Source of the DNA: Saccharothrix sp. HUAS TT1 | Lineage (GTDB): Bacteria; Actinomycetota; Actinomycetes; Mycobacteriales; Pseudonocardiaceae | Length of the DNA stretch: 64,000 nucleotides | NCBI RefSeq assembly: GCF_040744945.1 | Contig: NZ_CP160453.1 | Coordinates: 8,246,001-8,310,000 of the forward strand | Reading direction: 5' to 3' | Shown here: in pieces, positions 8,733 to 17,891 of the stretch | Layout: every line of letters begins with the position of its first letter | How positions within the stretch are numbered: the first letter of the stretch is position 1 | Notes under the pieces: generated by a model | Told to the model about the DNA's origin: nothing | Databases searched by the model: none | The model's input: the letters and a program-made list of their open reading frames with translations, nothing else | Position numbers and translations under genes: made by a program

Positions 8733-10780
8733 TGGAAGGCAAGATCACCGCGGCGGACTTCGAGGACCTGACCGCGTTCACCGAGATGCCCAGGGTGTCG
8801 TCGCTGGTGCTGTCGCCGGACGGCACGCGGCTGGTCACGGCGGTGGCGACGCTCGCGCCGGACGGCAAGACGTGGCAGGGCTCGCTGTGGGAGGTCGACC
8901 CGGCCGGCGAGCGCCCGGCACGTCGGTTGACCCGGGGCGCGAAGGCCGAGTCCGCGCCCGCGTTCACGCCGGACGGCGCGCTGCTGTTCGTGTCGGCGCG
9001 ACCCGACCCGCTGGCGAAGCCGGATGCCAAGGGCGGCAAGGACAAGCCGGCGCTGTGGCTGCTGCCCGCCGTCGGCGAGGCGCGCGAGCTGTTCCGGCCC
9101 GCCGGTGGCGTGTCGGAGTTCGCGGTGGCGCGGGACGCGGGCACGGTGCTGCTGGCGGCGGGCGCGCACCCGGGCGCCGAGTTCGGCGAGCGGGACGAGG
9201 AGCGGCGCAAGGCCCGCGAGGACGCCGGGGTGACCGCGATCCTGCACGAGTCGTACCCGGTGCGGTACTGGGACGCCGACCTCGGGCCCACCTTCCCCCG
9301 GCTGCTGACGACCACGTCGCCGGTCGGTGAGGACAGCTCGCGGGTCGACGTCGCCGACTTGGTCGACCTGACGCCGAACGCCGCCTCGCGGCTCGGGGAC
9401 TCGCCCGCGATCAGCCCCGACGGGCGGTGGGTGGCGCACGCCGAGACCGTCGCGGTGAGCGCGTCGTACGGCAACCGGACCCGGCTGCGGCTGAAGTCGG
9501 CCGACGGCGCGGTGGACCGCGTGCTGGCCGAGCGGGACGGGCACTCGTTCAGCCGGCCCGTGTTCCTGCCGGACTCGTCGGGCGTGGTCGCGCTGCGGAC
9601 GTTCGACTCGACGCCGGACAGCCCGTGGACCACGACGTTGGTGCGCGTCGACCTGGAGACGGGCGCGCAGCTGGAGCTGGCGGCGGACTTCGCCGAGGAG
9701 CCCGACCACCCGGTGGTGAGCCCGAGCGGTGACGCGGTGTACTTCACCAGCAGCCACCGGGGGCACCAGCCGATCTGGAAGCTCGACCTGGCGTCCGGCT
9801 CGGTGGTGAAGCTGACCGCGTCCGGCGCGTACACCGACGTGCGGGTCAGCCCCGACGGCGCTTCGGTGTACGCGCTGCGCAGCGCGTGGGACCACCCGCC
9901 GCAGCCGGTGCGGCTGTCGGCGTCCGGCGTGGACCAGCAGGCCGTGCCGCTGCCCGCGCCCGGCGCCGTCGAGTCGGTGCCGGGGACGTTGACCGAGGTC
10001 GACGCGGTGGTCGAGGACGGCCGGACCGTGCGGGCCTGGCTGGTGCTGCCGACCGGCGCGTCGGCCGACCGGCCCGCACCGCTGCTGCTGTGGGTGCACG
10101 GCGGTCCGGTGATGAGCTGGAGCGGGTGGAGCTGGCGGTGGAACCCCTGGCTGCTGGCCGCGCGGGGGTACGCCGTGCTGCTGCCGGACCCGGCGCTGTC
10201 CACCGGGTACGGGCACGACTTCGTGCGGGCGGGCTGGGGTTCGTGGGGCGCGAAGCCGTACACGGACCTGATGGCGATCACCGACGTCGCCGTGCGGCGG
10301 GACGATGTGGACGACTCGCGGACGGCCGCCATGGGCGGGTCGTTCGGCGGGTACATGGCGAACTGGATCGCCACGCGGACCGACCGGTTCAAGGCGATCG
10401 TGACGCACGCGTCGTTGTGGCACCTGGACGCGTTCACCGGGACCACGGACGACTCGTACTACTGGATCCGCGAGATGGGCGACCCGCTGCGGCAGCAGGA
10501 GCGGGTACGGGAGAACTCGCCGCACCTGCGGGTGGCGGAGATCAAGACGCCCATGCTGGTGATCCACGGGGACAAGGACTACCGGGTGCCGATCGGCGAG
10601 GGGCAGCGGCTGTACTTCGACCTCGTGCGGCACGGGGTGCGGGCGAAGTTCCTGTACTTCCCGAGCGAGAACCACTGGATCCTGACGCCCGGGAACGCCC
10701 GGGTCTGGTACGAGACGGTGTTCGCGTTCCTGGCCGAGCACGTCCTCGGCGAACCCTGGCAGCGGCCCGAGCTGGTCTAG
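8732..10780 (+). CDS. S9 family peptidase (prolyl oligopeptidase/acylaminoacyl peptidase type)
   Basis: A 682 aa two-domain enzyme. Residues about 1-425 form a beta-propeller with repeated SPDG motifs; residues about 440-682 form an alpha/beta hydrolase. The catalytic triad is visible: Ser537 in GGSFGGYMAN, Asp616 in HGDKDYRV and His648 in ENHW. It hydrolyses short peptides, releasing acyl- or dipeptide units; there is no signal peptide. The ATG overlaps the galE stop by 1 nt, so it is the last gene of the ideR operon, though no metabolic link to galactose is obvious. Confidence 0.88.
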   Translation: MEGKITAADFEDLTAFTEMPRVSSLVLSPDGTRLVTAVATLAPDGKTWQGSLWEVDPAGERPARRLTRGAKAESAPAFTPDGALLFVSARPDPLAKPDAKGGKDKPALWLLPAVGEARELFRPAGGVSEFAVARDAGTVLLAAGAHPGAEFGERDEERRKAREDAGVTAILHESYPVRYWDADLGPTFPRLLTTTSPVGEDSSRVDVADLVDLTPNAASRLGDSPAISPDGRWVAHAETVAVSASYGNRTRLRLKSADGAVDRVLAERDGHSFSRPVFLPDSSGVVALRTFDSTPDSPWTTTLVRVDLETGAQLELAADFAEEPDHPVVSPSGDAVYFTSSHRGHQPIWKLDLASGSVVKLTASGAYTDVRVSPDGASVYALRSAWDHPPQPVRLSASGVDQQAVPLPAPGAVESVPGTLTEVDAVVEDGRTVRAWLVLPTGASADRPAPLLLWVHGGPVMSWSGWSWRWNPWLLAARGYAVLLPDPALSTGYGHDFVRAGWGSWGAKPYTDLMAITDVAVRRDDVDDSRTAAMGGSFGGYMANWIATRTDRFKAIVTHASLWHLDAFTGTTDDSYYWIREMGDPLRQQERVRENSPHLRVAEIKTPMLVIHGDKDYRVPIGEGQRLYFDLVRHGVRAKFLYFPSENHWILTPGNARVWYETVFAFLAEHVLGEPWQRPELV

Positions 10781-10782
10781 CC

Positions 10783-10827
10783 ACCGGACCGGGGCCGGCC
10801 CGACCCGTGGGTCGGCCCGGTCCCGGT
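10783..10827 (+). terminator. GC-rich hairpin after the ideR-galK-galE-S9 operon
   Basis: An imperfect inverted repeat starts 3 nt after the peptidase stop: CCGGCCCGACCC pairs with GGGTCGGCCCGG across a short loop, with further pairing outside it. No T tract follows. It is the likely end of the operon transcript. Confidence 0.5.
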
Positions 10828-10940
10828 TCGCGAAACGGGTCAGGGCGCCGGCGCGCACCCGGGTCTGCTGCGGCTTCACCCCTGGTCGGCGAGAACCCGA
10901 GGGGAAGGCGCGCAGCGGCAGGGCGAATGCCCGCAGGCCC

Positions 10941-11008
10941 TGTCCGGCACGGCCCTCGCCCACCCCGCCGGCCTTGTCCGGCACGGCCCTCGGCCATCCC
11001 GCCGGCCC
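10941..11008. repeat. Two tandem copies of a 34-nt unit
   Basis: The 34-nt units at 10941-10974 and 10975-11008 start TGTCCGGCACGGCCCTCG and differ at only 3 positions. They sit in the 337-nt gap between the convergent S9 peptidase and DUF4192 genes. Apart from the hairpin at the left end and these repeats I see no gene or RNA in the gap. Confidence 0.8.
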
Positions 11009-11117
11009 CGAGTCGCCCGAGACGCGGCTGAGCACTTCCCGGGCGCTCTCGAAGCCGAGCGTGGGGCGCGGTCGAAGCCCAGGTCGTGCAGGTGTTCCGC
11101 TCCCCCGTCGCCCCGGT

Positions 11118-12143
11118 TTAAGCGCCTCCTTCCGGCGGGTTGGCCCAGTCGGTGACGGCGGCGCGCTCGGCCAGTTCGCGGATGTCGTCCGGGGTCAGGC
11201 CGGTGTCCAGGGCCGACCTCAGCAGCTCGGCCAAGCGGTGACCCGGGTACGCCTCCTCGGCCCGGTCCAGGGCCAGCGCGGCCAGGCTTCCCAGCCCCTT
11301 GATGTAGGCGCAGAAGGCCAGCAGGGTGGCCGGTTCGGCGCGTTCCGGGGCCGGGCACGCCCTGGTCAGCTCGGTCCACAGGACCTCGGCGCCGCGAGCG
11401 TGCTCACCGACGCAGTAGGCGAGGCTGGAATCGCGCACCAGCGGGTTGGACAGGGCGTGCGCCAGGTCCGCCACCTCCTCGTCGGTCAACGGGCGCTTGC
11501 GGGTCGCCGCGCGGACCACCTCGGCGTGGACCAGCTCCCGGTGCCGGGGCGGGACCGTGTCGTCCGGCTGGACGTCGTCCACCGCCAGCCGGTTGAGCAG
11601 GGCGGCGCGGCGGGACAGCGCCGACGGCGGGTCCGGCGCCAGCAGCTCGCCCATCGCCGCACGGCTGGCGTGGGTGATGTGGCCCTCCACCGCCGACGCC
11701 GCCGCGAACGGCGTGCTCGCCGGGTCCGGCACGGCGCCGGACGTGCCGACGTCGTGGTAGTCGAACCACGTCTCGCCCTTCGCCGTCGCACGGCTCCACA
11801 CGGCGGTCAGCAACGACACCCCGGCGGCGTGCAGCAGGTCGTCCACGCGGTCCACCAGCGCGGAGTGCGGCAGGTGCTCGGGCGGGTCGCCGGAGCCGCC
11901 GCCGATCACCACGACCGCCGCCTCGTCGGCGCCGCACGCGGTCAGCGGCGCGGTGATCCGCTCGACCGCCCGGCCCACCGCGCCGGGTGGCGGCAGGTCG
12001 ACGCGCAGGGTCACGGCCACGGCGTGGTCGCGCACCAGGACCACCACGATCGAGTCGGACGGGTGGAAGCCGAGCAGGTGGGGCACGGCCGCGATCAGCT
12101 CACCGGGCTCGCGCAGTCGGGTCGGGGGCAGCAGCTTCGTCAT
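11118..12143 (-). CDS. DUF4192 domain-containing protein
   Basis: A 341 aa soluble protein, starting at ATG 12143. The N-terminal phrase LLGFHPSDSIVVVLV is the hallmark of DUF4192, a family widespread in Actinobacteria and without a settled function. The body is alpha-helical with an acidic middle; no catalytic motif, signal peptide or membrane segment is seen. It is monocistronic, flanked by M23 peptidase genes on the same strand with a gap of 115 nt. Function unknown. Confidence 0.85.
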   Translation of the reverse strand: MTKLLPPTRLREPGELIAAVPHLLGFHPSDSIVVVLVRDHAVAVTLRVDLPPPGAVGRAVERITAPLTACGADEAAVVVIGGGSGDPPEHLPHSALVDRVDDLLHAAGVSLLTAVWSRATAKGETWFDYHDVGTSGAVPDPASTPFAAASAVEGHITHASRAAMGELLAPDPPSALSRRAALLNRLAVDDVQPDDTVPPRHRELVHAEVVRAATRKRPLTDEEVADLAHALSNPLVRDSSLAYCVGEHARGAEVLWTELTRACPAPERAEPATLLAFCAYIKGLGSLAALALDRAEEAYPGHRLAELLRSALDTGLTPDDIRELAERAAVTDWANPPEGGA

Positions 12144-12258
12144 GGGTCAGACGATGGCGGACGGCGCGGGGGGAGGCCGGCGGCCGGGGCGGATCTGTGG
12201 ACAACTCGGGAACCGGCCGCTCCCCCGGGTCGAGGAGCGGCCGGCGACCTGGGGAAAC

Positions 12259-13023
12259 TCAGCAGTCGGGGGCGACCCGACCGTCCGAACCTGTGTACAC
12301 GTACGCGTCGGACACGTAACCCGACCCGATCTTGTCCCACAGGTTGGTGGTGCCGTACTTGCCGGTGATGGTCTGACCGGTCGCCTGGCAGCTGATCGTG
12401 ACCGTCGCGCCGTTGGCCACCGAGCCGACGGCCGCGTACTGCGTGCCGGGACCCGAGCGGATGGTCACCGAGGCGCCGCTGTCGGTGCCGATCGTGCCGG
12501 TCACGCCGCTGGTGCCGCACGAGTTGCGGCTGGTGTAGCTGCGCGAGCCCCAGTAGTAGATCTGCGTGCCGTTGAACTTGATCTTCTGGTCGACCCCGTT
12601 GAGCCGCTGCTCGTAGTGCAGGTGCGGCCCGGACGACCCGCCGGTGGTGCCCACGTTGCCGATCGTCTGGCCGATCCGCACGGACTGGCCGACGCTCACC
12701 CGCTGCGCGGACAGGTGCGCGTACCGGGTGCGCCACCCGGCGCCGTGGTCGATCTCGACCCACCGCCCGTAGCTGGTGCTGCCCTCGTTCGCGACCCGCG
12801 TGACCGTGCCCGCCGCCGACGCGACGACCGGGTCGCCGTCGTCGTTGGCCCGGTTGAAGTCGACCGAGTTCGCCGGGCTGTGGTTGGTCCGGGTCTGGCC
12901 CTCCCACACCTGGTTGCACGGGAACGGCACCTGGAAGTTCGGCGCCGCCGCGGCCTCGCCCTGCGTGAGGACGAGGCCGATCAGCGGCGCCACCAAGGCC
13001 GTGACGAACACGCGTCGGCTCAT
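12259..13023 (-). CDS. Secreted M23 metallopeptidase with C-terminal SH3-like domain
   Basis: A 254 aa secreted protein starting at ATG 13023 behind GGAGGTGGCAG. A signal peptide (about residues 1-27, ending AAAA) is followed by an M23/LytM zinc peptidase domain with HSPANSVD (first His and Asp ligands) and the HLH motif in SGPHLHYE. Residues about 170-254 look like a bacterial SH3 domain (VTIRSGPGTQYAAVGSV), a cell-wall targeting module. It should cut peptidoglycan peptides or other peptides outside the cell. It is a close paralogue of the next gene upstream, with conserved leader DNA, and so arose by tandem duplication. Confidence 0.88.
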   Translation of the reverse strand: MSRRVFVTALVAPLIGLVLTQGEAAAAPNFQVPFPCNQVWEGQTRTNHSPANSVDFNRANDDGDPVVASAAGTVTRVANEGSTSYGRWVEIDHGAGWRTRYAHLSAQRVSVGQSVRIGQTIGNVGTTGGSSGPHLHYEQRLNGVDQKIKFNGTQIYYWGSRSYTSRNSCGTSGVTGTIGTDSGASVTIRSGPGTQYAAVGSVANGATVTISCQATGQTITGKYGTTNLWDKIGSGYVSDAYVYTGSDGRVAPDC

Positions 13024-13116
13024 CTGCCACCTCCTTGACGACTGGGGGTGGTCATCCGACCACGCCCGGCCACCCTAGTGGAAGACTTACCAGTTGTTCA
13101 GTTAGTTAATTTATTC

Positions 13117-13137
13117 CTAACCAACCGAACGGCGCAG
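13117..13137 (-). repeat. Fossil of the S15 peptidase gene end, carried along by the M23 duplication
   Basis: Read on the minus strand this encodes LRRSVG followed by TAG, the same last residues and stop as the intact S15 peptidase gene (13763). Similarity continues through the leader to the ATG of the downstream M23 gene, including CTTCCACT, GTGGTCGGAT and the ribosome site. This shows the duplicated unit started inside the 3' end of the S15 gene. Confidence 0.8.
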
Positions 13138-13157
13138 CGGCCCGTCACCCACCCGGG

Positions 13158-13670
13158 TCAGCAGTTGCGGCTGGTGTAGCTGCGCGAGCCCCAGTAGAGG
13201 ATCTGCGAGCCGTTGAACACGATCCGCTGCGCCACGCCGTCCAACCGCTGCTCGAAGTGCAGGTGCGGCCCGGACGACCCGCCGGTCGTGCCGACGTCGC
13301 CGATGCGCTGCCCCTTCGCCACGGACTGGCCGACGCTCACCCGCTGCACGGACAGGTGCGCGTACCGGGTCCGCCAGCCACCGCCGTGGCCGATCTCGAC
13401 CCACCGCCCGTAACTGGTGGCGCCCTCGTTCTCCACCCTGGTCACGGTGCCCGCGGCGGACGCGACGACCGGGTCCCCGAGGTCGTTGGCCCGGTTGAGG
13501 TCCACCGCGTTGGCGGGGCTGTGCCCCGTCCGCGTCTCCCCCTCCCAGACCTGACCGCACGGGAACGGCAGCTGGAACCCCGGCGCCGCGACGGCCTCGC
13601 CCTGCGTGAGGGCGAGGCCGACCAACGGCACGACCAGGGTCGCGACCACCAAGCGTCGAACTCGGCTCAT
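13158..13670 (-). CDS. Secreted M23 metallopeptidase, short paralogue without SH3 domain
   Basis: A 170 aa product from ATG 13670, preceded by the same GGAGGTGGCAG ribosome site as its paralogue. A signal peptide (to about residue 28) and an M23 domain with HSPANAVD and PHLHFE are intact, so it should be active. It ends with TSRNC just where the longer paralogue continues into its linker and SH3 domain, so it lacks the wall-binding module. It sits between the S15 peptidase (92 nt upstream) and the longer M23 gene, all on the minus strand, forming a small secreted-hydrolase cluster. Confidence 0.85.
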   Translation of the reverse strand: MSRVRRLVVATLVVPLVGLALTQGEAVAAPGFQLPFPCGQVWEGETRTGHSPANAVDLNRANDLGDPVVASAAGTVTRVENEGATSYGRWVEIGHGGGWRTRYAHLSVQRVSVGQSVAKGQRIGDVGTTGGSSGPHLHFEQRLDGVAQRIVFNGSQILYWGSRSYTSRNC

Positions 13671-13762
13671 CTGCCACCTCCTTGACGGCTGTGGCGCAGA
13701 TCCGACCACAACCACCCCGTGCAGTGGAAGAATTCCCAAGTGGACGCTTCGTGTATTACTCC

Positions 13763-15610
13763 CTAACCGACCGAACGGCGCAACGCCGCCACGCCCCCGA
13801 CCACGGGCAGTTCCACCACCGTCGACGTCAGGTCGATCGACAGGCCCGCACCCGGCGCGGGTCGCAGGGTGTAGTCGTAGTCGGACGAGATCAGCACGAA
13901 CTCGACGCTGTGGCCGGCCGGGACCACGTAGTCGTTCGGCTCCAGCTCCACCTCGACCCGGTACCGCTTGCCCGGCTCGACCGGCTTGGTCCGCGACGGC
14001 GACACCCGGTTCTGCGGGTCGGTCCACCCGCGGGTGATCACGTGCGACGAGCCGTCCGGCGCCCGGTCCACCAGCAACGCCGTCACGTTGGCCGCCGGCC
14101 GGTCGAACGAGATCGCCAGGTCGACGCGGGCGGTGCCGGAGAACCGCAGCGGCGACGCCGCCGGCCGCGTCGCGTACGACAGCCGGTTGCCCGAGGCGGG
14201 CAGGTCGACCAGGTCGTCGGCGAGCTTGGACGAGTCGTCGCGCAGCGACTCCACCACGGCGTTGCCGGGCACGGACTCGAACCGCAGCGCACCCTTGGTC
14301 GAGCCACCCGCCCACGGGTGCAGCCGGGCCTTGGCCGTGCCGGGGGCGGGCCAGTCGGCCTCGTCCACCCACGTGGTCCGGTCCTCGCGCTGGATCGTCG
14401 CCTTCGGCTCGCGCTCGACGCCGTTGTCGACGCCGTACAGGTAGTGGCTGAACCACCGGTTGATCGTGCGCCGCCACTCGACCGAGCGCAGCGTGTCCGG
14501 GTCGGTGTGGCCGGACTGGTGCAGCCAGATCTTGTGCTCCACCCCGTGCTGCCGCAGCGCCTCGTACCACTGCGCGACGTGCTTGAGCTTCACGTTCCAG
14601 TCGCTCAAGCCGTGCACGGCCAGCACCGCGGCCCGCACCTTCCCGGCGTCCTTGACGTAGTTGCGCTCGTCCCAGAACGGGCTGTAGTCACCGGTGACCC
14701 GGTCCTGGCGGGCCGCCACGTCGGCGATGACCGGCTTGCAGATCTCCTGGTCCTCGCGGGTGTAGACGTACTCCGCCAGCACGTCCAGGTCCTCGCCCTG
14801 GAACGTGCCGGGCGCGACCACCGCGCCGTCGGCCCGGTAGTAGTCGTACCAGCTGGAGATGGCCGCGATGGGCACGATGGCCTCCAGGCCCTCGACCCCG
14901 GTGGCGGCGACCGCGTTGGGCAGGGTGCCGTTGTAGGACACGCCCATCATGGCGGTCTTGCCGGTCGTCCACGTCGCCTTCACGTCGGCGCCCGCCGCGT
15001 CGCGGGCGGTCGCGCGGCCGTTCAGCCAGTCGACCACGGACTTCGAGCCGATGGTTTCGTTCCGGCCGCCGGACGTGGGGCAGCCGGTCGACTTGCCGGT
15101 GCCCAGGGACTCGGCGTAGACCATGGCGAAGCCGCGGGCGATGAAGTACGCCTCGTAGCGGCCGGACGTGATGGGGCCCGCGTTGGGCCCGACGGCGGCG
15201 GCGATCCGCTCGTCCGCCTCGGCCTTGAGCACCGACCCGTCGCGCTTGTCGTACCCGCCGCGGCGGTTGGGCACGTGCAGCTCCACGTCGACGTCGTGGT
15301 TGGCCACGTCGTTGCCGCCGGAGAAGTACGGGCTGTTGAAGAACACGACCGGCACCTTCAGGCCGCGGTCGGTGGCCTTCTGCCGCACCACCTCGGTGTA
15401 GACCTCGTCGTCGCGCCCGTCGCGGTCGCTGTCGACCGGGGCGCGCACCCACACGCTCTCGCGCACCACGTCCTTCGGGTCGAAGACGGGTTGCGCCTCG
15501 CCACCGACGAACACCGGGCCCTCCGCCGCGGCGCCGGCCACCGCGGGCGTCAACCCCAGCGGCAGCGTCACCAGAGCGGCGAGCACCGCGGCTCTCCGTG
15601 CAGCCTTCAC
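13763..15610 (-). CDS. Secreted S15-family Xaa-Pro dipeptidyl-peptidase
   Basis: About 615 aa starting at GTG 15610 (VKAARRAAVLAAL) after GGGGG. A Sec signal peptide ends at AVAGAAA near residue 27. The S15/CocE-type alpha/beta hydrolase domain carries the nucleophile motif GVSYNGTLP near residue 220, and SGHTDPD probably holds the catalytic His; a C-terminal jelly-roll domain (SPSRTKPVEPGKRYRVEVEL) follows. It should release Xaa-Pro dipeptides from extracellular peptides. Its 3' end is partly copied in front of the distal M23 gene. Confidence 0.87.
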   Translation of the reverse strand: MKAARRAAVLAALVTLPLGLTPAVAGAAAEGPVFVGGEAQPVFDPKDVVRESVWVRAPVDSDRDGRDDEVYTEVVRQKATDRGLKVPVVFFNSPYFSGGNDVANHDVDVELHVPNRRGGYDKRDGSVLKAEADERIAAAVGPNAGPITSGRYEAYFIARGFAMVYAESLGTGKSTGCPTSGGRNETIGSKSVVDWLNGRATARDAAGADVKATWTTGKTAMMGVSYNGTLPNAVAATGVEGLEAIVPIAAISSWYDYYRADGAVVAPGTFQGEDLDVLAEYVYTREDQEICKPVIADVAARQDRVTGDYSPFWDERNYVKDAGKVRAAVLAVHGLSDWNVKLKHVAQWYEALRQHGVEHKIWLHQSGHTDPDTLRSVEWRRTINRWFSHYLYGVDNGVEREPKATIQREDRTTWVDEADWPAPGTAKARLHPWAGGSTKGALRFESVPGNAVVESLRDDSSKLADDLVDLPASGNRLSYATRPAASPLRFSGTARVDLAISFDRPAANVTALLVDRAPDGSSHVITRGWTDPQNRVSPSRTKPVEPGKRYRVEVELEPNDYVVPAGHSVEFVLISSDYDYTLRPAPGAGLSIDLTSTVVELPVVGGVAALRRSVG

Positions 15611-15769
15611 GACCGAACCCCCATCAGGTGTAGGACAGGTTTCGGGCTGACCATCCCCCGCGCCACAACCCCTGTCAAGGGCGTCCAAAGTCCACAGTGG
15701 ACAGCTGGCGAAGAACCGACGAACGGCCCCTTGACCAGCGGCGGAGACCTGTGCAGACTCGCCTGCGCC

Positions 15770-16771
15770 ATGCGTGACTTCATCGCCGCGCTGCCCAAAG
15801 TGGAGTTGCACGTCCACCTCGTCGGGTCAGCCTCCCCCGCCACCGTCCTCACCCTCGCCCGCAGGCACGCCGGGCACGGCGTCCCGACCGACGAGGCCGA
15901 CCTGCTCCGGTTCTACGAGTTCACCGGCTTCGACCACTTCATCGACGTCTACGGGGCGGTGAACGACCTGGTCACCACGGGCGACGACATCGCGGCGCTG
16001 GTGCTGGGGCTGGCCGAGGAGCAGGCCCGGCGCAACGTCCGGTACGCCGAGGTGACGGTGAGCGCGACCAGCCACCTGCGCGCGGGCATCGCGCCCGAGG
16101 AGCTGGACGAGGCGCTGACGTCCAGCCGCGAGCGGGCCAGGCTGGAGCACGGCGTCGAGCTGGCCTGGGTGTTCGACATCCCCGGCCGGTGGGACCGGGA
16201 CTTCGGCCTGACCAGCGCGCGGTACGCGGTCGAGCACCGGCCGGCGGGCACCGTCGGGTTCGGGCTCGGCGGGTTCGAGGCGGACGCGCCGCGCCGCGCG
16301 TTCCGGGAGGCGTTCGCCGTGGCGCGGGACGCGGGCCTGCACTGCGTGCCGCACGCGGGCGAGACCACCGGCCCGGACCAGGTCCGGGAGGCGCTGGACG
16401 AGCTGCGCGCCGAGCGGATCGGCCACGGCGTCAACGCGGTGCGCGACCCCGAGCTGCTGCGCCGGCTCGCCGCCGAGCAGGTCACCCTAGAGGTCTGCCC
16501 GACGTCGAACCTGCGCACCGGGGCCGTCAGGGCCATCGCGGACCACCCGCTGCCGCGGCTGCTCGACGCGGGCGTCCCGGTCACGCTGGCCACCGACGAC
16601 CCGGGCATGTTCCACACCGACCTGGACCGCGAGTACCTGCTGTGCCACGAGGCGTTCGGCCTGGACGAGTCCGCGCTGGCCGAGCTGGCCCGCACGGGCG
16701 TGCGGGCCAGCTTCGCGCCGGACGAGCTCAAGCGGTCACTGCTGGCCGGGATCGACGCGCTCGGCCGCTGA
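15770..16771 (+). CDS. Adenosine deaminase-family amidohydrolase
   Basis: A 333 aa metal-dependent deaminase starting at ATG 15770. Motifs in order: HVH zinc ligands (H14, H16), HAGETTGPDQ, the IGHG loop, CPTSNLRTG and the metal Asp in ATDDPGMFH. These define the ADA superfamily, which deaminates adenosine, adenine or aminodeoxyfutalosine; the sequence alone does not settle the substrate. The gene is divergent from the S15 peptidase (159-nt gap) and its last 44 nt overlap the end of the convergent MFS gene. Confidence 0.82.
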   Translation: MRDFIAALPKVELHVHLVGSASPATVLTLARRHAGHGVPTDEADLLRFYEFTGFDHFIDVYGAVNDLVTTGDDIAALVLGLAEEQARRNVRYAEVTVSATSHLRAGIAPEELDEALTSSRERARLEHGVELAWVFDIPGRWDRDFGLTSARYAVEHRPAGTVGFGLGGFEADAPRRAFREAFAVARDAGLHCVPHAGETTGPDQVREALDELRAERIGHGVNAVRDPELLRRLAAEQVTLEVCPTSNLRTGAVRAIADHPLPRLLDAGVPVTLATDDPGMFHTDLDREYLLCHEAFGLDESALAELARTGVRASFAPDELKRSLLAGIDALGR

Positions 16772-17891
16772 CGCCGCTCGCCACCGCCACCCCGAGCCCG
16801 GCCAGCGCGAGCGCCGCGCCGACCCAGTTGGGCGCGGTGTAGCCGAACCCGGCGTCGATCGCCGCGCCACCGAGCCACGCGCCCGCCGCGTTGCCGAGGT
16901 TGAACGCGGCGATGTTCGCCGCCGACGCCAGGGCGGGCGCGCCCGCCGCCTGCTCCAGGACCCTGGCCTGCAGCGGAGCCACGATCGCGAACCCGAACAC
17001 GCCGAACACCGCGATCGTCACCGCCGCCGGCGCCTGCCACCGGGCGGTGAACGCGAACACCACCAGCACCACGACGAGCACGCCCAGGAACAGGCGCAGG
17101 CTGGGCATCAGGCTGCGGTCCGCCGCCCGCCCGCCGACCGCGTTGCCCACGCACAGCCCGACGCCGAACAGCACCAGCAGCCACGTGACCGCGCCCGGCG
17201 GGAACCCGGCCACCTCGGTCATCATCGGCGCGACGTAGGTGAACGACGCGAACACCGCGCCGAACCCGAGCGCCGTCGTCGCCAGGGCCGACCACACCCC
17301 CGGTCGGCGGAACACCGCCAGCTCGCCGCGCAGCCCGGTGGGCGCGGGCTGCGGCGGCACCAGCGCGACGATCCCCACCAGCCCGGCCACGCCGAGCGCG
17401 GTCACCGCCCAGAACGTCGAGCGCCACCCGAACGACTGGCCCAGCGCGGTGCCCAGCGGCACGCCGAGCACGTTCGCCGCGGTCAACCCGGTGAACATCA
17501 CCGCGATCGCCCGCGCCCGCCGGTCCGGCGCGACCAACCCGGCCGCCACCACCGACCCGACGCCGAAGAACGCGCCGTGGCACAGCGCGGCGACGACCCG
17601 GCCGACCATCAGCACCGCGTAGTCGTCGGCCACCGCGCACACCAGGTTGCCCAGGACGAACAACGCCATCAGGCCGACCAGCAACCGCTTGCGCGGCAAC
17701 CGCGAACCGCCCGCCGTGATCAGCGGCGCGCCGACCACGACGCTCAGCGCGTACCCGGACACCAGCAGCCCGGCCGACGGGATGGACACCCCGAGGTCGC
17801 CCGCCACCCGCGGCAGCAGGCCGACGATCACGAACTCCGTGGTGCCGATGCCGAACGCGCCGACGGCCAGCGCGAGCAACGCCGGGGGCAT
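16728..17891 (-). CDS. MFS efflux transporter (DHA1, Cmx/arabinose-efflux type)
   Basis: A 387 aa protein with about 12 predicted transmembrane segments, starting at ATG 17891. It begins FGIGTTEFVIVGLLP, has the loop 2-3 motif A-like segment GGSRLPRKRLL, motif C-like GVPLGTALGQ and ends with NLGNAAGAWLGG. This group exports drugs or sugars by proton antiport. Its ATG overlaps the stop of the esterase gene by 1 nt (TGATG), so the two are translationally coupled, and a LysR regulator is divergent. A dead relative of the same MFS family lies at about 55.1 kb. Confidence 0.88.
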   Translation of the reverse strand: MPPALLALAVGAFGIGTTEFVIVGLLPRVAGDLGVSIPSAGLLVSGYALSVVVGAPLITAGGSRLPRKRLLVGLMALFVLGNLVCAVADDYAVLMVGRVVAALCHGAFFGVGSVVAAGLVAPDRRARAIAVMFTGLTAANVLGVPLGTALGQSFGWRSTFWAVTALGVAGLVGIVALVPPQPAPTGLRGELAVFRRPGVWSALATTALGFGAVFASFTYVAPMMTEVAGFPPGAVTWLLVLFGVGLCVGNAVGGRAADRSLMPSLRLFLGVLVVVLVVFAFTARWQAPAAVTIAVFGVFGFAIVAPLQARVLEQAAGAPALASAANIAAFNLGNAAGAWLGGAAIDAGFGYTAPNWVGAALALAGLGVAVASGVSGRARRSRPAVTA

